NCBI GenBank assembly: GCA_015519975.1
Contig: WIAL01000034.1
Span: 1-64,000 of the forward strand
Length of the DNA stretch: 64,000 nucleotides
Direction of reading: 5' to 3'
Origin: Hydrogenothermaceae bacterium
GTDB lineage: Bacteria; Aquificota; Aquificia; Aquificales; Hydrogenothermaceae
The position numbers and the translations under genes were made by a program. The notes under the pieces are model-generated. The model ran no database searches. It was not told the DNA's origin and saw nothing but the letters and a program-made list of their open reading frames with translations. Shown here in pieces: positions 44,561-54,227 of the stretch. Numbering within the stretch: position 1 is the first letter of the stretch; the number at the start of each line of letters is the position of its first letter.

Positions 44561-45723
44561 TGCACTTTCACCAGATAACCTTTTAAGTATAATGAGTTTG
44601 GAATATTTAAAACAATCGGATGATCAATGTCCTGATACATGTGCTCTAAAACAGTTATTTTCTTTTTTGTTTTAAAAGAGGAAAATAAAAGCACTCTGTT
44701 TAGCTCTTCGAAACTTATGTGATGCGAACATGAAAAAACAGCAATATATCCTTCTTCATTTTCAAGGGCTTTTATACTGTTTATTACCAGGTACTGAAGA
44801 CCTTTTACTGCGCCTTCCTTTTCTTTTTTAGTTTTTGCAAAAGGAGGAGGGTCTATAACAATAAGATTGTATTTTTTTTGATTTTTATTTAAGAAATCAA
44901 AGGCATCTTCATTGTAAATATTGTAGTTTTTAATATTATTTAATTTACAGTTTTTCTCTATACTTTCGCAGGCTTGTTTGGAAATATCAACAAAATCAAC
45001 TTCTGATGCTCCTGCTTTTTGGGCATATATGCCAAATCCACCGGCATTTGAAAATAAATCTAAAACTTTAAAACCTTTTTCTACATAATTTGAAACTATT
45101 TTCCTGTTTTTTCTCTGGTCTAAAAAAAATCCTGTTTTTTGTCCTTCTTTTATAGAAACTAAAAATTTAATATTATTTTCGTTAATTATGATTTCTTCAG
45201 GAACTTTACCAGATATTTCTTTTTCCTGGCACTCAAAACCTTCTATTTTTGCGACTTTTTCGTCACATTTTTGGAAAATTCCTTCTGGATTTAATATTTT
45301 TATTAAAGCCTCAATGATTTCATTTTTGAAGTTATTTATTCCAAGTGTATTGAACTGGACTGATAAATAATTTTTGTATTTGTCTACTATAAGCCCTGGA
45401 ATATCATCTGCTTCTGAATGGATTATTCTGTAAGAATCGGTAATTTTTTCAAGTTTTTTTCTTTTTTCTAAAGCTTTTTTTATTTTTTTTATAAAAAAGT
45501 TTATATCTATATTTTCTTTTTCAAAACTTAAAACTCTTACAGTTATTAAACTTTTAGGGTTTATGTATCCTATGCCTAAAGACTGACCTTTTTCTGAATA
45601 AATTTCAACAAGTGATCCAGCAGTTACGTTTTTGGGGAATTTTTTTATTTCATTTCTATAAAGCCATGGGTTAAAATAAGATAATTTTTCATAACCAGAT
45701 TTATTAACAATTACTTTTTTCAA
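44557..45723 (-). CDS. PUA-domain class I rRNA methyltransferase (RlmI-like)
   Basis: 388 residues with an N-terminal PUA-like domain (about 1-75, LYRNEIKKFPKNVTAGSLVEIYSEKG), a linker domain and a Rossmann methyltransferase domain. The latter has the block QKTGFFLDQRKNR (about 197-209), the SAM loop VLDLFSNAGGFGIYA and the catalytic IDPPPFAKTKKEKEGA (about 290-305). E. coli RlmI makes 5-methylcytosine in 23S rRNA; the precise target here is uncertain. Paralogues of this COG1092 family modify different sites. Confidence 0.85.
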   Translation of the reverse strand: MKKVIVNKSGYEKLSYFNPWLYRNEIKKFPKNVTAGSLVEIYSEKGQSLGIGYINPKSLITVRVLSFEKENIDINFFIKKIKKALEKRKKLEKITDSYRIIHSEADDIPGLIVDKYKNYLSVQFNTLGINNFKNEIIEALIKILNPEGIFQKCDEKVAKIEGFECQEKEISGKVPEEIIINENNIKFLVSIKEGQKTGFFLDQRKNRKIVSNYVEKGFKVLDLFSNAGGFGIYAQKAGASEVDFVDISKQACESIEKNCKLNNIKNYNIYNEDAFDFLNKNQKKYNLIVIDPPPFAKTKKEKEGAVKGLQYLVINSIKALENEEGYIAVFSCSHHISFEELNRVLLFSSFKTKKKITVLEHMYQDIDHPIVLNIPNSLYLKGYLVKVQ

Positions 45724-45737
45724 AATTTCTCCTGTGG

Positions 45738-45767
45738 AAGATTAAAAGAATCTTTTTATATTATAAT
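45738..45767. promoter_or_regulatory. inverted repeat and -10 box in the divergent rlmI-like/esterase gap
   Basis: AAGATT-AAAAG-AATCTT (45738-45754) precedes TATAAT (45762-45767), the probable -10 of the esterase-tatA-rsmE run. The -35 region would coincide with the left arm, so the repeat could be an operator. Confidence 0.35.
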
Positions 45768-45797
45768 TTTAGCCAAAACTTTTTTAAAGGGTGAAAG

Positions 45798-46379
45798 ATG
45801 AAAATTCTTTATATACACGGTTTTAATTCAGCAGGATATGGAGAAAAGATAAATCATTTAAAAAAAGCATTTGGTGATGAAAATGTAATATCTCCTACTC
45901 TTTCTTATGATCCAGAAAAAGCAATGAAACAGCTTGAATTTTTAACTGATGCAATAAAAGATAAAGATGATTTAATTATTGTAGGAACATCACTTGGTGG
46001 ATTTTATGCAGCTTACCTTGCTTATAAGTATAAAGTTCTCGCAGTTTTAATAAATCCTTCAATAGACCCTTACACTTCATTAAGCTCACAGGTGGGACAT
46101 CAAAAAAATTATAAAAGTGATGAAGAGTATGAGTTTACGAAACAGCACCTTGAAAGTCTAAAAAAATATTATGTGCCTGAAGAAAAGCTAAAAGAAATAA
46201 AAGATTTAATTTTTGTTTACTTAGATGAAGAAGATGAACTTCTTGACAGTAAAAAAACAAAAGACTATTATGAAAAACACGGTATTTATGTAAAAATGTA
46301 TCCGGGAGGAAATCACAGATTTACACATATGCCTGAGCTTATAGAAGATTTAAAACAAAAAATAAATGGAGGAATTTAA
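45798..46379 (+). CDS. YqiA-like alpha/beta-hydrolase (esterase)
   Basis: A 193-residue hydrolase of the UPF0227/YqiA family. The start ILYIHGFNSAG provides the oxyanion region, the nucleophile elbow GTSLGGFYAAYLA (about 63-75) holds Ser65, and INPSIDPY, YLDEEDELLD and the late histidine GGNHRFTH (about 177-184) complete the triad. The natural substrate is unknown. The AAAGGGTG ribosome site is adequate. The peroxiredoxin gene follows directly with no gap. Confidence 0.82.
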   Translation: MKILYIHGFNSAGYGEKINHLKKAFGDENVISPTLSYDPEKAMKQLEFLTDAIKDKDDLIIVGTSLGGFYAAYLAYKYKVLAVLINPSIDPYTSLSSQVGHQKNYKSDEEYEFTKQHLESLKKYYVPEEKLKEIKDLIFVYLDEEDELLDSKKTKDYYEKHGIYVKMYPGGNHRFTHMPELIEDLKQKINGGI

Positions 46380-46868
46380 ATGGCAAAAGACAAAAGATTA
46401 AAGGTTGGAGAAATAGCACCAGAGTTTAATCTTAAAGATCAATATGGAAAAACAGTTAGCTTAGCAGACTTCTTAGGAGAAGATAAATATGTTCTCTTAT
46501 ATTTTGTTTCCTCAGCTGAGAAAAAAAGGTGTGATAGAAGCGGATGTCCTTTGAAAGAAAATTTAGATAGAGTAAAAGAACTTAGTGTAATTCCTATTGT
46601 AATAGATGAAGATCCTGTATTTGAACATGAAAAATTTTCAAGAGATCATAATATAGATTTTCCTATTCTTTCAGATCCTAATATGGTTACAATAAAAGGG
46701 TACGGTGTTTATGAAAAAGTAAACGTTAATGGTATAGAAAAAGAAAAAGTGGTTCCTACAGTGTTTTTAATAAATCCAAAAGGTTATATAATAGGAGTTT
46801 GGGAACCAAAAGTAATTGAAGAAAGTATAGATGATATAATTAATATAATTAAAAGTTTGAAAAAATAG
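46380..46868 (+). CDS. divergent AhpC/TSA-family peroxiredoxin lacking the P-T-C signature
   Basis: A 162-residue thioredoxin-fold protein related to BCP/PrxQ (APEFNLKDQYGKTVSLADF, then VLLYFVSSAEKKRCDRSGC). In active PrxQ enzymes the peroxidatic Cys is preceded by P-x3-T-x2. Here the equivalent positions are Ser and Lys, while two cysteines five apart (C-D-R-S-G-C) are kept as in PrxQ. The fold is complete and a C-terminal cis-proline VPTVF is present. Peroxidase activity is doubtful, and a reductase or carrier role is possible. GGAGG lies just before the ATG. Confidence 0.82.
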   Translation: MAKDKRLKVGEIAPEFNLKDQYGKTVSLADFLGEDKYVLLYFVSSAEKKRCDRSGCPLKENLDRVKELSVIPIVIDEDPVFEHEKFSRDHNIDFPILSDPNMVTIKGYGVYEKVNVNGIEKEKVVPTVFLINPKGYIIGVWEPKVIEESIDDIINIIKSLKK

Positions 46869-46879
46869 GAGGCAATTAT

Positions 46880-47131
46880 ATGTTTGGTGGAATAGGTATA
46901 CCTGAGCTTTTATTAATATTTGGGATACTTCTTCTTTTATTTGGTGCAAGGAAACTTCCCGAAATAGGAAAGGGTCTTGGTGAAGGTATAAGAAGTTTTA
47001 AATCATCATTAAGCGGTGAAGAAGAAGAGAAGAAAGAAGAAAAAGTTGTAAAGGCTAAAGAAATTGAAGCAGAGGTAAAGAAGGAAGAAGTTCAGCCTTC
47101 AGCTAAGGTAGAAGAAAAAACTCAAGCTTAA
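46880..47131 (+). CDS. tatA: twin-arginine translocase subunit TatA
   Basis: An 83-residue protein with one N-terminal membrane helix (about 5-22), then the amphipathic helix ARKLPEIGKGLGEGIRSFK with the invariant FG and P. The C-terminal tail is Glu/Lys-rich. TatA builds the pore exporting folded proteins with TatC, which is not in the window. TAGGAGGC precedes the ATG by 8 bases. Confidence 0.95.
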   Translation: MFGGIGIPELLLIFGILLLLFGARKLPEIGKGLGEGIRSFKSSLSGEEEEKKEEKVVKAKEIEAEVKKEEVQPSAKVEEKTQA

Positions 47132-47136
47132 TCTTT

Positions 47137-47844
47137 ATGTCCTATCCCATATTTATCGGAAGAAAAGAAGATGGGTTTGTAATCCTTGATAAGGATGAGG
47201 CCCATCATGCATTTGTTAAAAGAATTAAGCCTGATTATTTAATAAAGGTTAATGATTTAAATGGACATATTTATTTAGCTAAAGTTTTAGAAGTATCTAA
47301 AAAACATTTAAAGGCCAAGATTTTAGAAGAACTTCCTGCAGAGAAAGCAGATTTAAAAATAAATCTTTATCTTTGCTGTCCTAATCAATTATCTAAAATA
47401 GATGAACTTCTTCCATTTATCACAGAACTTGGAGTTTATAAATTTACTCCAGTTTTATGTAAAAATAGTGCAGTTAAAGAAAAAGATGTATTAAAAAAAA
47501 TAGATAAATGGAAAAAAATAACCTTAAACTCTATAAAACAGTGTAAAAGGCTATATCCGGTAATTATTGAGAAACCTATAAAAATAAAGGATCTTCCATC
47601 AGACGCAGATTTTAATGCATTGTTTTATGAAAGAGAAAGGGAAGATAATTTAAAAAATTATTGCCATTTAAAAATAGAAAATATAAATTCTGTAATTGGT
47701 AATGAAGGTGGTTTTACAGAAGATGAGGTTAAATTTTTAAAAGAAAAAGGATACAAATCCCTTTCGCTTTCTAAAAATATCTTAAGAATGGAAACAGCAG
47801 TTATTTCATCTATATGTCAGATAAATTTTTGTTTTTCTTGTTGA
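47137..47844 (+). CDS. rsmE: 16S rRNA m3U1498 methyltransferase RsmE
   Basis: A 235-residue SPOUT methyltransferase. An N-terminal PUA-like part begins YPIFIGRKEDGFVILDKDEAHHAFVKR. The knotted domain contains NLYLCCPNQLSKIDELLPFITELG, then IGNEGGFTEDEV and LSLSKNILRMETAVI at the C-terminus, which bind SAM. It starts 5 bases after tatA with no clear Shine-Dalgarno sequence, so reinitiation is likely. Confidence 0.93.
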   Translation: MSYPIFIGRKEDGFVILDKDEAHHAFVKRIKPDYLIKVNDLNGHIYLAKVLEVSKKHLKAKILEELPAEKADLKINLYLCCPNQLSKIDELLPFITELGVYKFTPVLCKNSAVKEKDVLKKIDKWKKITLNSIKQCKRLYPVIIEKPIKIKDLPSDADFNALFYEREREDNLKNYCHLKIENINSVIGNEGGFTEDEVKFLKEKGYKSLSLSKNILRMETAVISSICQINFCFSC

Positions 47845-47868
47845 CAAGTTAATTATTTAACTTATTTT
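47841..47868 (+). promoter_or_regulatory. promoter of the PAS-GGDEF gene with an operator-like inverted repeat
   Basis: A perfect TTGACA -35 box (47841-47846) overlaps the rsmE stop, and TATTTT (47863-47868) lies 16 bases on. The spacer holds the inverted repeat AAGTTAA-TTAT-TTAACTT (47846-47863), touching both boxes. Confidence 0.55.
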
Positions 47869-47888
47869 AAATTCAAAGGATTTTTATT

Positions 47889-49571
47889 ATGAGTGAATAT
47901 GCCCAGCTAAGTTTATTTAATAAATATGCTAAAGCACTAAAAATAAATCATCAGGATATAGATAAAATATTTTCAAATGCCCTTGAAGGAATTGTTATTA
48001 TTCAAGGAGAAAAAATTGTTTTTCTAAATGAGAGAGTATTAAATATTACTGGATATTCATTAAGCGAGGTTTTAAATTCTCCTTTATCAGATTTTATATA
48101 TCCTGAGGATAAAGGTAGGGTTTTATACAATTTAAAGGCAAGGCAGCTTGGAAAAGAAGTAGAGAATGAGTATAACTTTCGAGTAATTGGAAAAGATAAA
48201 AATATAATATGGTTCCATTCTAAGGCATTTATTATTAATTGGTTAGGTAAAAGGGCTGTTTTTGCATTTTTATATAACATTACTGAATATAAAGAGGCCC
48301 AAAGAAAACTTCAAGAAACAGTTTCAATTCTTGAAAATGTATTAAATACTACTTCTGATTCATATATAGTAATTGGAAAAAACAAAAAGGTTTTGTTTTT
48401 TAATAAAAATTTTGCAAAGCTTATTGGGGTTTCAGAAGAAAAACTAAAAAGTTTTAATATTTTTAAAATTTTAAAAATAGTTGAGAAAAGTGTTTCGGAT
48501 AAAAAAGTTTTACATAAACTTAAAGCAAATTATTTACAGAACCAGATTGATATATTTAAGGATTATCTATGTATAAAGAATGGAAATGAAAAAATAATTT
48601 ATAAAGAATCACTTCCGTTTTATGTTGATGGTGTTTTTAAAGGTAGGGTATGTTTAATAAGAGATGTTTCAAAAGAAAAAAAGTATGAGAGAAAATTATT
48701 GAAAGCACGAAAAGAATATGAAGAATTAGTTGAAAATGTAAACGCAATTGTTCTCAGATGGAAACCTGACGGGAAAGTTAAGTTTATAAATAAATATGGT
48801 CTAGAATTTTTCAAATTTAAAGAAGATGAGATTGTTGGAAAATCTGTATTAGATACGATAGTTCCGCATTATGATGACAGTGGAAATGATTTATACAAAA
48901 TGATAAAAAAAATTTCCGAAAATCCTGAAGAGTTTATTTATAATGAAAACGAAAATGTGGATAAGTATGGAAATAGATATTGGATAGTTTGGAGAAATAA
49001 ACCTGTTTATGATGAAAATGGAAATTTTGTAGAAATATTATCTATAGGAAGTGATTATACAGAGCAGAAGAAATTAAAAGATAAACTTAAAGAACTGGCT
49101 GAAAAAGATAGCCTTACAGGGATATACAACAGAAGAAAATTTTTAGATATACTGGAAAAAGAAATTGAAAAAAGTAAAAGATACGATAATAAGCTTTCTA
49201 TTCTTTTAATGGATATAGATGATTTTAAGAAAATTAATGATACTTATGGTCATGAAGTTGGAGATTTTGTTTTAAAGTTATTTTCTACATTAGTAATTAA
49301 AAACATTAGAAAATCTGATATTTTTGCGCGCTGGGGCGGAGAGGAATTTGTTATTTTGACTTTTACAGATTTAAATGAAGCTAAGATTTTAGGAGAAAAA
49401 ATCTGTCATGTTGTGTCAAGTTTTAAATTTGATGATTTAGATAAAGTAACCGTAAGTATAGGTATTACAGATTACAAAGATAGTGAAAATATAAATTCTT
49501 TTATCAATAGGGCTGATAGTTTAATGTACAAAGCAAAAAAGTCAGGAAAAAATAAAGTTGCAGTAGTTTAA
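47889..49571 (+). CDS. diguanylate cyclase with three PAS domains
   Basis: A 560-residue soluble sensor. Three PAS domains lie at about 22-130, 140-255 and 272-395, the last two followed by PAC-like segments. A GGDEF domain (about 400-560) has DSLTGIYNRRKFLD, the active-site RWGGEEF near 481-487 and the inhibitory I-site R-K-S-D exactly five residues upstream, so product inhibition by c-di-GMP is expected. There is no membrane helix or EAL domain. It has its own promoter with an inverted repeat. Confidence 0.9.
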   Translation: MSEYAQLSLFNKYAKALKINHQDIDKIFSNALEGIVIIQGEKIVFLNERVLNITGYSLSEVLNSPLSDFIYPEDKGRVLYNLKARQLGKEVENEYNFRVIGKDKNIIWFHSKAFIINWLGKRAVFAFLYNITEYKEAQRKLQETVSILENVLNTTSDSYIVIGKNKKVLFFNKNFAKLIGVSEEKLKSFNIFKILKIVEKSVSDKKVLHKLKANYLQNQIDIFKDYLCIKNGNEKIIYKESLPFYVDGVFKGRVCLIRDVSKEKKYERKLLKARKEYEELVENVNAIVLRWKPDGKVKFINKYGLEFFKFKEDEIVGKSVLDTIVPHYDDSGNDLYKMIKKISENPEEFIYNENENVDKYGNRYWIVWRNKPVYDENGNFVEILSIGSDYTEQKKLKDKLKELAEKDSLTGIYNRRKFLDILEKEIEKSKRYDNKLSILLMDIDDFKKINDTYGHEVGDFVLKLFSTLVIKNIRKSDIFARWGGEEFVILTFTDLNEAKILGEKICHVVSSFKFDDLDKVTVSIGITDYKDSENINSFINRADSLMYKAKKSGKNKVAVV

Positions 49572-49597
49572 AAGCAGGGAATAATATCCCCACTTTT

Positions 49598-50923
49598 TTA
49601 AATTACTTGTAAAAGGTTATTTTCTGTGTTTAACATTTCTTCAAGCTCATCTTCGTAGAAGAATTTATCAGTAAAAGCTGGTTTTAGATCATCTATCCAT
49701 AGAGCATTTTCATCGTACTCTGCAAAGAAAGGTTTTCCAACCCAATCTGGATTTCTACCCTGTAAAAAGTCTAAAGCTATATATTTTTTCCCGTTTATTT
49801 CTGTAATTCCAAGAATTCTTATTTTTCCAGGAGTTGCAGACATTGAAGGACCCCTTACTGTTCTTGCAATTCCGCTAACTTTTTTGTAAGCATCTCTAAA
49901 TATTTCCCATGCTCTTACGATGGGAACTCCAAAATAATGCTGTGCTCCAGTATCTCGTGCCATAAACATATAATAAGGTATCATTCCCTGCTGAACTTGT
50001 TCTTTCCACATTTTAGCCCAAACATCAGGATTATCATTTATATGTCTTAATATAGGAGACTGGGTTCTTATTACTGCTCCTGTTTCTTTTATTTTTTGAA
50101 CGGCCTCTTTAACTTCATCTGTTTCAAGCTCTTTATAGTGGTTAAAATGGGCCATGTAAGCAAGGTGATAACCTTTGTCTACTATCTTTTTAAACAAGTC
50201 TAAAAGCTCCTGTGCATCATTATCTGTTAAAAATCTATAAGGCCAAAACCCAAGGGCTTTAGTTCCAATCCTGATTGTTTTTAAATGTGGTATGTTTGCC
50301 TCAAGTATAGGTTCTATATACTGCTTTAATACATGTGTTTTCATTATAAGTGGGTCACCACCTGTGAAGAGAATATCTGTAATTTCGGGATGATTTTTTA
50401 TGTACTCTATAAGAATTTCAACTTCTTTCATTGCAAATTTTAGCTCATCTATACCTACAAACTGAGGCCATCTAAAGCAAAATGAGCAGTACGCATGGCA
50501 TGTTTGTCCCTGTTTTGGGAAAAATAGTATTGTTTCTTTATATTTATGCTGTGCACCGTGTAGCTTTTGCCCATTTATTTCAGGTACGTTATATTTTTGC
50601 CCTGCAGGATGAGGGTTTAATTTTATTCTTATTTCATTTGCTGCCTGTTTTATTTTTTCTTCACTTTCACCATTTTTTATAAGTTTTGCAATTTCATAAT
50701 AATCTTCGTCTTGAAGCATACCTCTTTGTGGAAATGTTAATCTAAAAATTGGGTCACCAAGGGGATTTTCCCAGTTTATAAGTTTTTCAATTACATAATT
50801 ATTTACTTTAAATGGGAAAACCCTTGATACAACTTCTATGTCAAATATCTGCTCATCTGTTAAATTTTCTTTAACCTGAGGAATGTCTTTAAAAGATTTA
50901 GCCGTATAAGTTTTGTATCTCAT
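49598..50923 (-). CDS. KamA-family radical SAM protein (lysine 2,3-aminomutase-like)
   Basis: 441 residues. The radical-SAM cluster motif is C142-x3-C146-x2-C149 in QTCHAYCSFCF, followed by the GGDP motif (DILFTGGDPLIMKT). The C-terminus carries a PLP-binding region with SATPGKIRILG. Classical LAM has PGGGGK there, so the site differs. Members isomerise lysine or glutamate to beta-amino acids, some of which are osmolytes. The EF-P enzyme EpmB is shorter. No epmA or efp is adjacent, and the substrate is uncertain. Strong AAGGAGG ribosome site. Confidence 0.85.
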   Translation of the reverse strand: MRYKTYTAKSFKDIPQVKENLTDEQIFDIEVVSRVFPFKVNNYVIEKLINWENPLGDPIFRLTFPQRGMLQDEDYYEIAKLIKNGESEEKIKQAANEIRIKLNPHPAGQKYNVPEINGQKLHGAQHKYKETILFFPKQGQTCHAYCSFCFRWPQFVGIDELKFAMKEVEILIEYIKNHPEITDILFTGGDPLIMKTHVLKQYIEPILEANIPHLKTIRIGTKALGFWPYRFLTDNDAQELLDLFKKIVDKGYHLAYMAHFNHYKELETDEVKEAVQKIKETGAVIRTQSPILRHINDNPDVWAKMWKEQVQQGMIPYYMFMARDTGAQHYFGVPIVRAWEIFRDAYKKVSGIARTVRGPSMSATPGKIRILGITEINGKKYIALDFLQGRNPDWVGKPFFAEYDENALWIDDLKPAFTDKFFYEDELEEMLNTENNLLQVI

Positions 50924-50935
50924 ACAACCTCCTTT

Positions 50936-52747
50936 TTAAGGTTTTCTTAAATTTTTCTTCCTTATTCTAACAGCATCAGGTGTAACTTCTATAAGTTCAT
51001 CGTTATTTATCCATTCCATAGCTCTTTCAAAATCCATTTTTCTTGGAGGCGTTAGTTTTATACCTTCATCAGCACTGGCAGCTCTAACGTTTGTAAGTTT
51101 CTTTTCTTTTGTAATATTTACCCAAAGATCGTTATCTCTGCTGTGTTCTCCAACTACCATTCCTTCATAAACTTCTGTTCCAGCAGGTATAAAGAAAACT
51201 CCTCTATCCTGTAAACTGTTTATTGCATAAGGGGTAGCTGTTCCTTTTCTGTCTGCAACTAACGCTCCATTTTGTCTTGTTCTTATTTCTCCTGCCCAAG
51301 GCTGCCATCCTTCAAATATGGCATTTATTAGACCTTCTCCTTTTGTATCTGTTTTAAATTCAGATCTGTATCCTATAAGTCCCCTCGAAGGAATTATAAA
51401 TTCAAGTCTTACTCTACCGTATCCATGGTTTATCATATTTACCATTTGACCTTTTCTTGAACCTAGCTTTTCTGTAACAATTCCTACAAACTCTTCTGGA
51501 ATGTCTATTACCACTCTTTCTACAGGTTCTAACTTTTGTCCATTTTCTTCTTTTGTTATAACTTCTGGTTTTGAAACTTGAAATTCATATCCTTCTCTTC
51601 TCATCATTTCTGCAAGTATTGAAAGCTGGAGCTCTCCTCTTCCCATTACTAAAAAGCTTTCAGGGTTATCTGTATCTTCCACTTTAATAGCAACGTTTGT
51701 AAGTGTTTCTTTGTATAACCTGTCCCTTAAGTGTCTGGAAGTCAAAAACTTACCACTTCTTCCTGCAAATGGAGAATCATTTACAGAAAAAATCATAGAT
51801 ATTGTAGGTTCTTCTACCGTTATAGGAGGAAGGGCTTCTGGATTCTCTGCATCTGCGATTGTTTCTCCAATATAAATATCGTCAAGTCCAGCTATTGCTA
51901 CTATATCTCCTGCTTTTGCCTCTTTTGTTTCTATCCTATTAAGACCTTCATATGTATATAATGCTCTAACTGTCCCCTTTACAATAGAACCATCCCTTTT
52001 TACAACTGAAACCTGCTGTCCTACTTTTACAGTTCCATTAAATATTCTTCCTATTGCAAGTCTTCCAACATAATTATCATAATCAAGGGATGTTATTAAA
52101 AACTGAAGTCCTTTTTCTGGGTCATAAGAAGGAGCAGGCATGTAGTTAACAATTTTTTCAAATAAAGGTCTTAAATCTTTTGAGTCATCATTTATATCTT
52201 CTTTTGCTATGCCATCTCTACCAATTGCATAAATAATAGGAAAATCAAGCTGGTCTTCTTCAGCGTCAAGGTCTATAAAAAGGTCATATATTTCATCAAT
52301 AACTTCATTTATTCTAGCATCAGGTCTATCAATTTTATTAATAACAACAAGTGGAGTAAGACCTGCTTCTAAAGCCTTTTGTAAAACAAATCTTGTTTGG
52401 GGCATAGGTCCTTCTGCTGCATCAACAAGCAGGATAACTCCATCTACCATTTTTAAAGTTCTTTCTACTTCTCCGCCAAAGTCTGCGTGACCTGGAGTGT
52501 CTACAATGTTTATTTTTATATCCTTGTATCTTATAGCTGTATTTTTTGCCATAATTGTAATGCCACGTTCTTTTTCAAGGTCAATGTTATCCATTATTCT
52601 TTCATCAACTTCTTCATTGTCTCTAAATGTTCCGCTTTGCTTTAAAAGTGCATCTACTAAAGTAGTTTTACCATGGTCAACGTGTGCAATTATTGCAATG
52701 TTTCTAATGTCCTGTCTAACTGCTTTTTTTTCTTCCATTTGATTCAA
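50936..52747 (-). CDS. typA: ribosome-associated GTPase TypA/BipA
   Basis: A 603-residue translational GTPase. The G motifs are [10 protein letters not shown] (about 20-29), DTPGHADF (about 78-85) and NKID. An EF-G-like domain II is followed by the unique C-terminal domain with [23 protein letters not shown] and [16 protein letters not shown]. BipA aids 50S assembly under stress. TTG at 52747 is favoured by AAGGGG 7 bases upstream; the ATG three codons on is 16 bases away. It lies 12 bases before the kamA-like gene. Confidence 0.95.
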   Translation of the reverse strand: MNQMEEKKAVRQDIRNIAIIAHVDHGKTTLVDALLKQSGTFRDNEEVDERIMDNIDLEKERGITIMAKNTAIRYKDIKINIVDTPGHADFGGEVERTLKMVDGVILLVDAAEGPMPQTRFVLQKALEAGLTPLVVINKIDRPDARINEVIDEIYDLFIDLDAEEDQLDFPIIYAIGRDGIAKEDINDDSKDLRPLFEKIVNYMPAPSYDPEKGLQFLITSLDYDNYVGRLAIGRIFNGTVKVGQQVSVVKRDGSIVKGTVRALYTYEGLNRIETKEAKAGDIVAIAGLDDIYIGETIADAENPEALPPITVEEPTISMIFSVNDSPFAGRSGKFLTSRHLRDRLYKETLTNVAIKVEDTDNPESFLVMGRGELQLSILAEMMRREGYEFQVSKPEVITKEENGQKLEPVERVVIDIPEEFVGIVTEKLGSRKGQMVNMINHGYGRVRLEFIIPSRGLIGYRSEFKTDTKGEGLINAIFEGWQPWAGEIRTRQNGALVADRKGTATPYAINSLQDRGVFFIPAGTEVYEGMVVGEHSRDNDLWVNITKEKKLTNVRAASADEGIKLTPPRKMDFERAMEWINNDELIEVTPDAVRIRKKNLRKP

Positions 52748-52848
52748 AATATTACCCCTTAAAATTTATTAAAAATTCACATCAATATATCACTATTAAA
52801 AATTTTTTCTATGATATTTCTTTAGGTATGGTTAAGATAATTTACTTG

Positions 52849-54159
52849 TTAATACTCACCAAAGACTCTCTTATAAATATATGGTACATTTTTTAGGAAT
52901 TTTTGGACATCAAATATTTCGTTTAACTCTTCTTCTGTTAAATATTTCATAACTTCAGGGTCTTGTTTTAAAGCATCTATAAACATCAATCCTTCTGTAT
53001 CCCAAGCTTTCATTGCATTTCTTTGAACAATATCATAAGCTTCATCCCTTGAAAGACCTTTTTCAACAAGTGCTACTAAAACTTTAGATGAAAAATATAG
53101 ACCTTTTGATAAATCCATATTTTTTTTCATTCTTTCTGGGTAAACTACTAAATCTTTTAAAACTTTGATAGTCAGGTTTAATATATAATCAAGGGCTATT
53201 GCACTGTCAGGCATAACAACCCTTTCAACTGATGAATGGGATATATCCCTTTCATGCCATAAAGCTATATCTTCCATTGCTGGAATTGAATTTGCTCTTA
53301 TTACTCTTGCAAGTCCTGTAATTCTTTCACAGGTAATAGGATTCTTCTTATGAGGCATTGCAGATGAGCCTCTTTGTCCTTTTTTAAATGGCTCTTGTGC
53401 TTCTAAAACTTCTGTTCTTTGAAGATGTCTAATTTCTACAGCAATTTTTTCAAGGGAAGAAGCAGTTATTGCCATTGCAGTCATAAATTCTGCATGCCTA
53501 TCTCTTTGGACTACTTGGTTAGATACCGGTTCTGGCTTTAGTCCAAGCTCATTTAAAGCTATTTCTTCAACTTCAGGAGGTATATTAGAGTATGTTCCAA
53601 CTGCCCCTGATATTGCTCCAACTGATACTGTCTCTTTAGCTTGCTCAAGTCTTCTTTTATTTCTGAGCATTTCTTCATACCAGAGAGCAAACTTTAGTCC
53701 AAAAACCATAGGCTCTGCATGAACTCCGTGGGTTCTTCCCATCATTACTGTATCTTTGTATTTAAATGCATTTTCTTTTAAAATTGGAAGTAATGCTTCT
53801 ACATCTTCAATTAAAATATTCAAAGCTTCTCTCATTAAAAGTCCTAAAGCTGTATCTATCACATCAGAAGATGTAACCCCAAGATGTATATATCTGCCAT
53901 TTTCTCCAACTTGCTCTGCTACAGCAGTTACAAAAGCTAAAACGTCATGGTTGTAAATTTTATCTAATTCATGAATTCTTTCTACGACTTTTTCATCTAT
54001 ATAAGTTTTTTCTTCAATTTCTTTTAATGCATTATCAGGAATTTTTCCAAGTTTATTCCATGCTCTACAAATAGCAATTTCGACATCAAGCCATTTTTTG
54101 AACTTATTGACTTCAGACCAAACCTGTCCCATTTTAGGTAGAGTATATCTTTTTATCAT
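52849..54159 (-). CDS. purB: adenylosuccinate lyase
   Basis: A 436-residue fumarase-superfamily enzyme acting twice in purine synthesis and AMP formation. Signature blocks are VTSSDVIDTALGL (about 95-107), MMGRTHGVHAEPMVFG (about 139-154) with the catalytic histidine, and the flexible loop GSSAMPHKKNPITCERI (about 267-283) with the catalytic serine. The length matches the short bacterial type. It is monocistronic, with a promoter presumably in the 54.16-54.22 kb gap. Confidence 0.96.
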   Translation of the reverse strand: MIKRYTLPKMGQVWSEVNKFKKWLDVEIAICRAWNKLGKIPDNALKEIEEKTYIDEKVVERIHELDKIYNHDVLAFVTAVAEQVGENGRYIHLGVTSSDVIDTALGLLMREALNILIEDVEALLPILKENAFKYKDTVMMGRTHGVHAEPMVFGLKFALWYEEMLRNKRRLEQAKETVSVGAISGAVGTYSNIPPEVEEIALNELGLKPEPVSNQVVQRDRHAEFMTAMAITASSLEKIAVEIRHLQRTEVLEAQEPFKKGQRGSSAMPHKKNPITCERITGLARVIRANSIPAMEDIALWHERDISHSSVERVVMPDSAIALDYILNLTIKVLKDLVVYPERMKKNMDLSKGLYFSSKVLVALVEKGLSRDEAYDIVQRNAMKAWDTEGLMFIDALKQDPEVMKYLTEEELNEIFDVQKFLKNVPYIYKRVFGEY

Positions 54160-54227
54160 TAAAAAGACTCCTTTGATGAAATTTTAAACTAATATTATAA
54201 CAGGATAATTAAATAGGGAAGAGCTAC

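Noticed and set aside
49577-49590. Hairpin GGGA/TCCC between the PAS-GGDEF and kamA-like genes as a terminator
   Set aside because: Only four base pairs with an AT loop; a T-run follows but the stem is too weak to call.
49598-50923. KamA-like protein as the EF-P lysine mutase EpmB
   Set aside because: It is longer than EpmB and no epmA or efp gene is nearby; the C-terminal region fits stand-alone aminomutases better.
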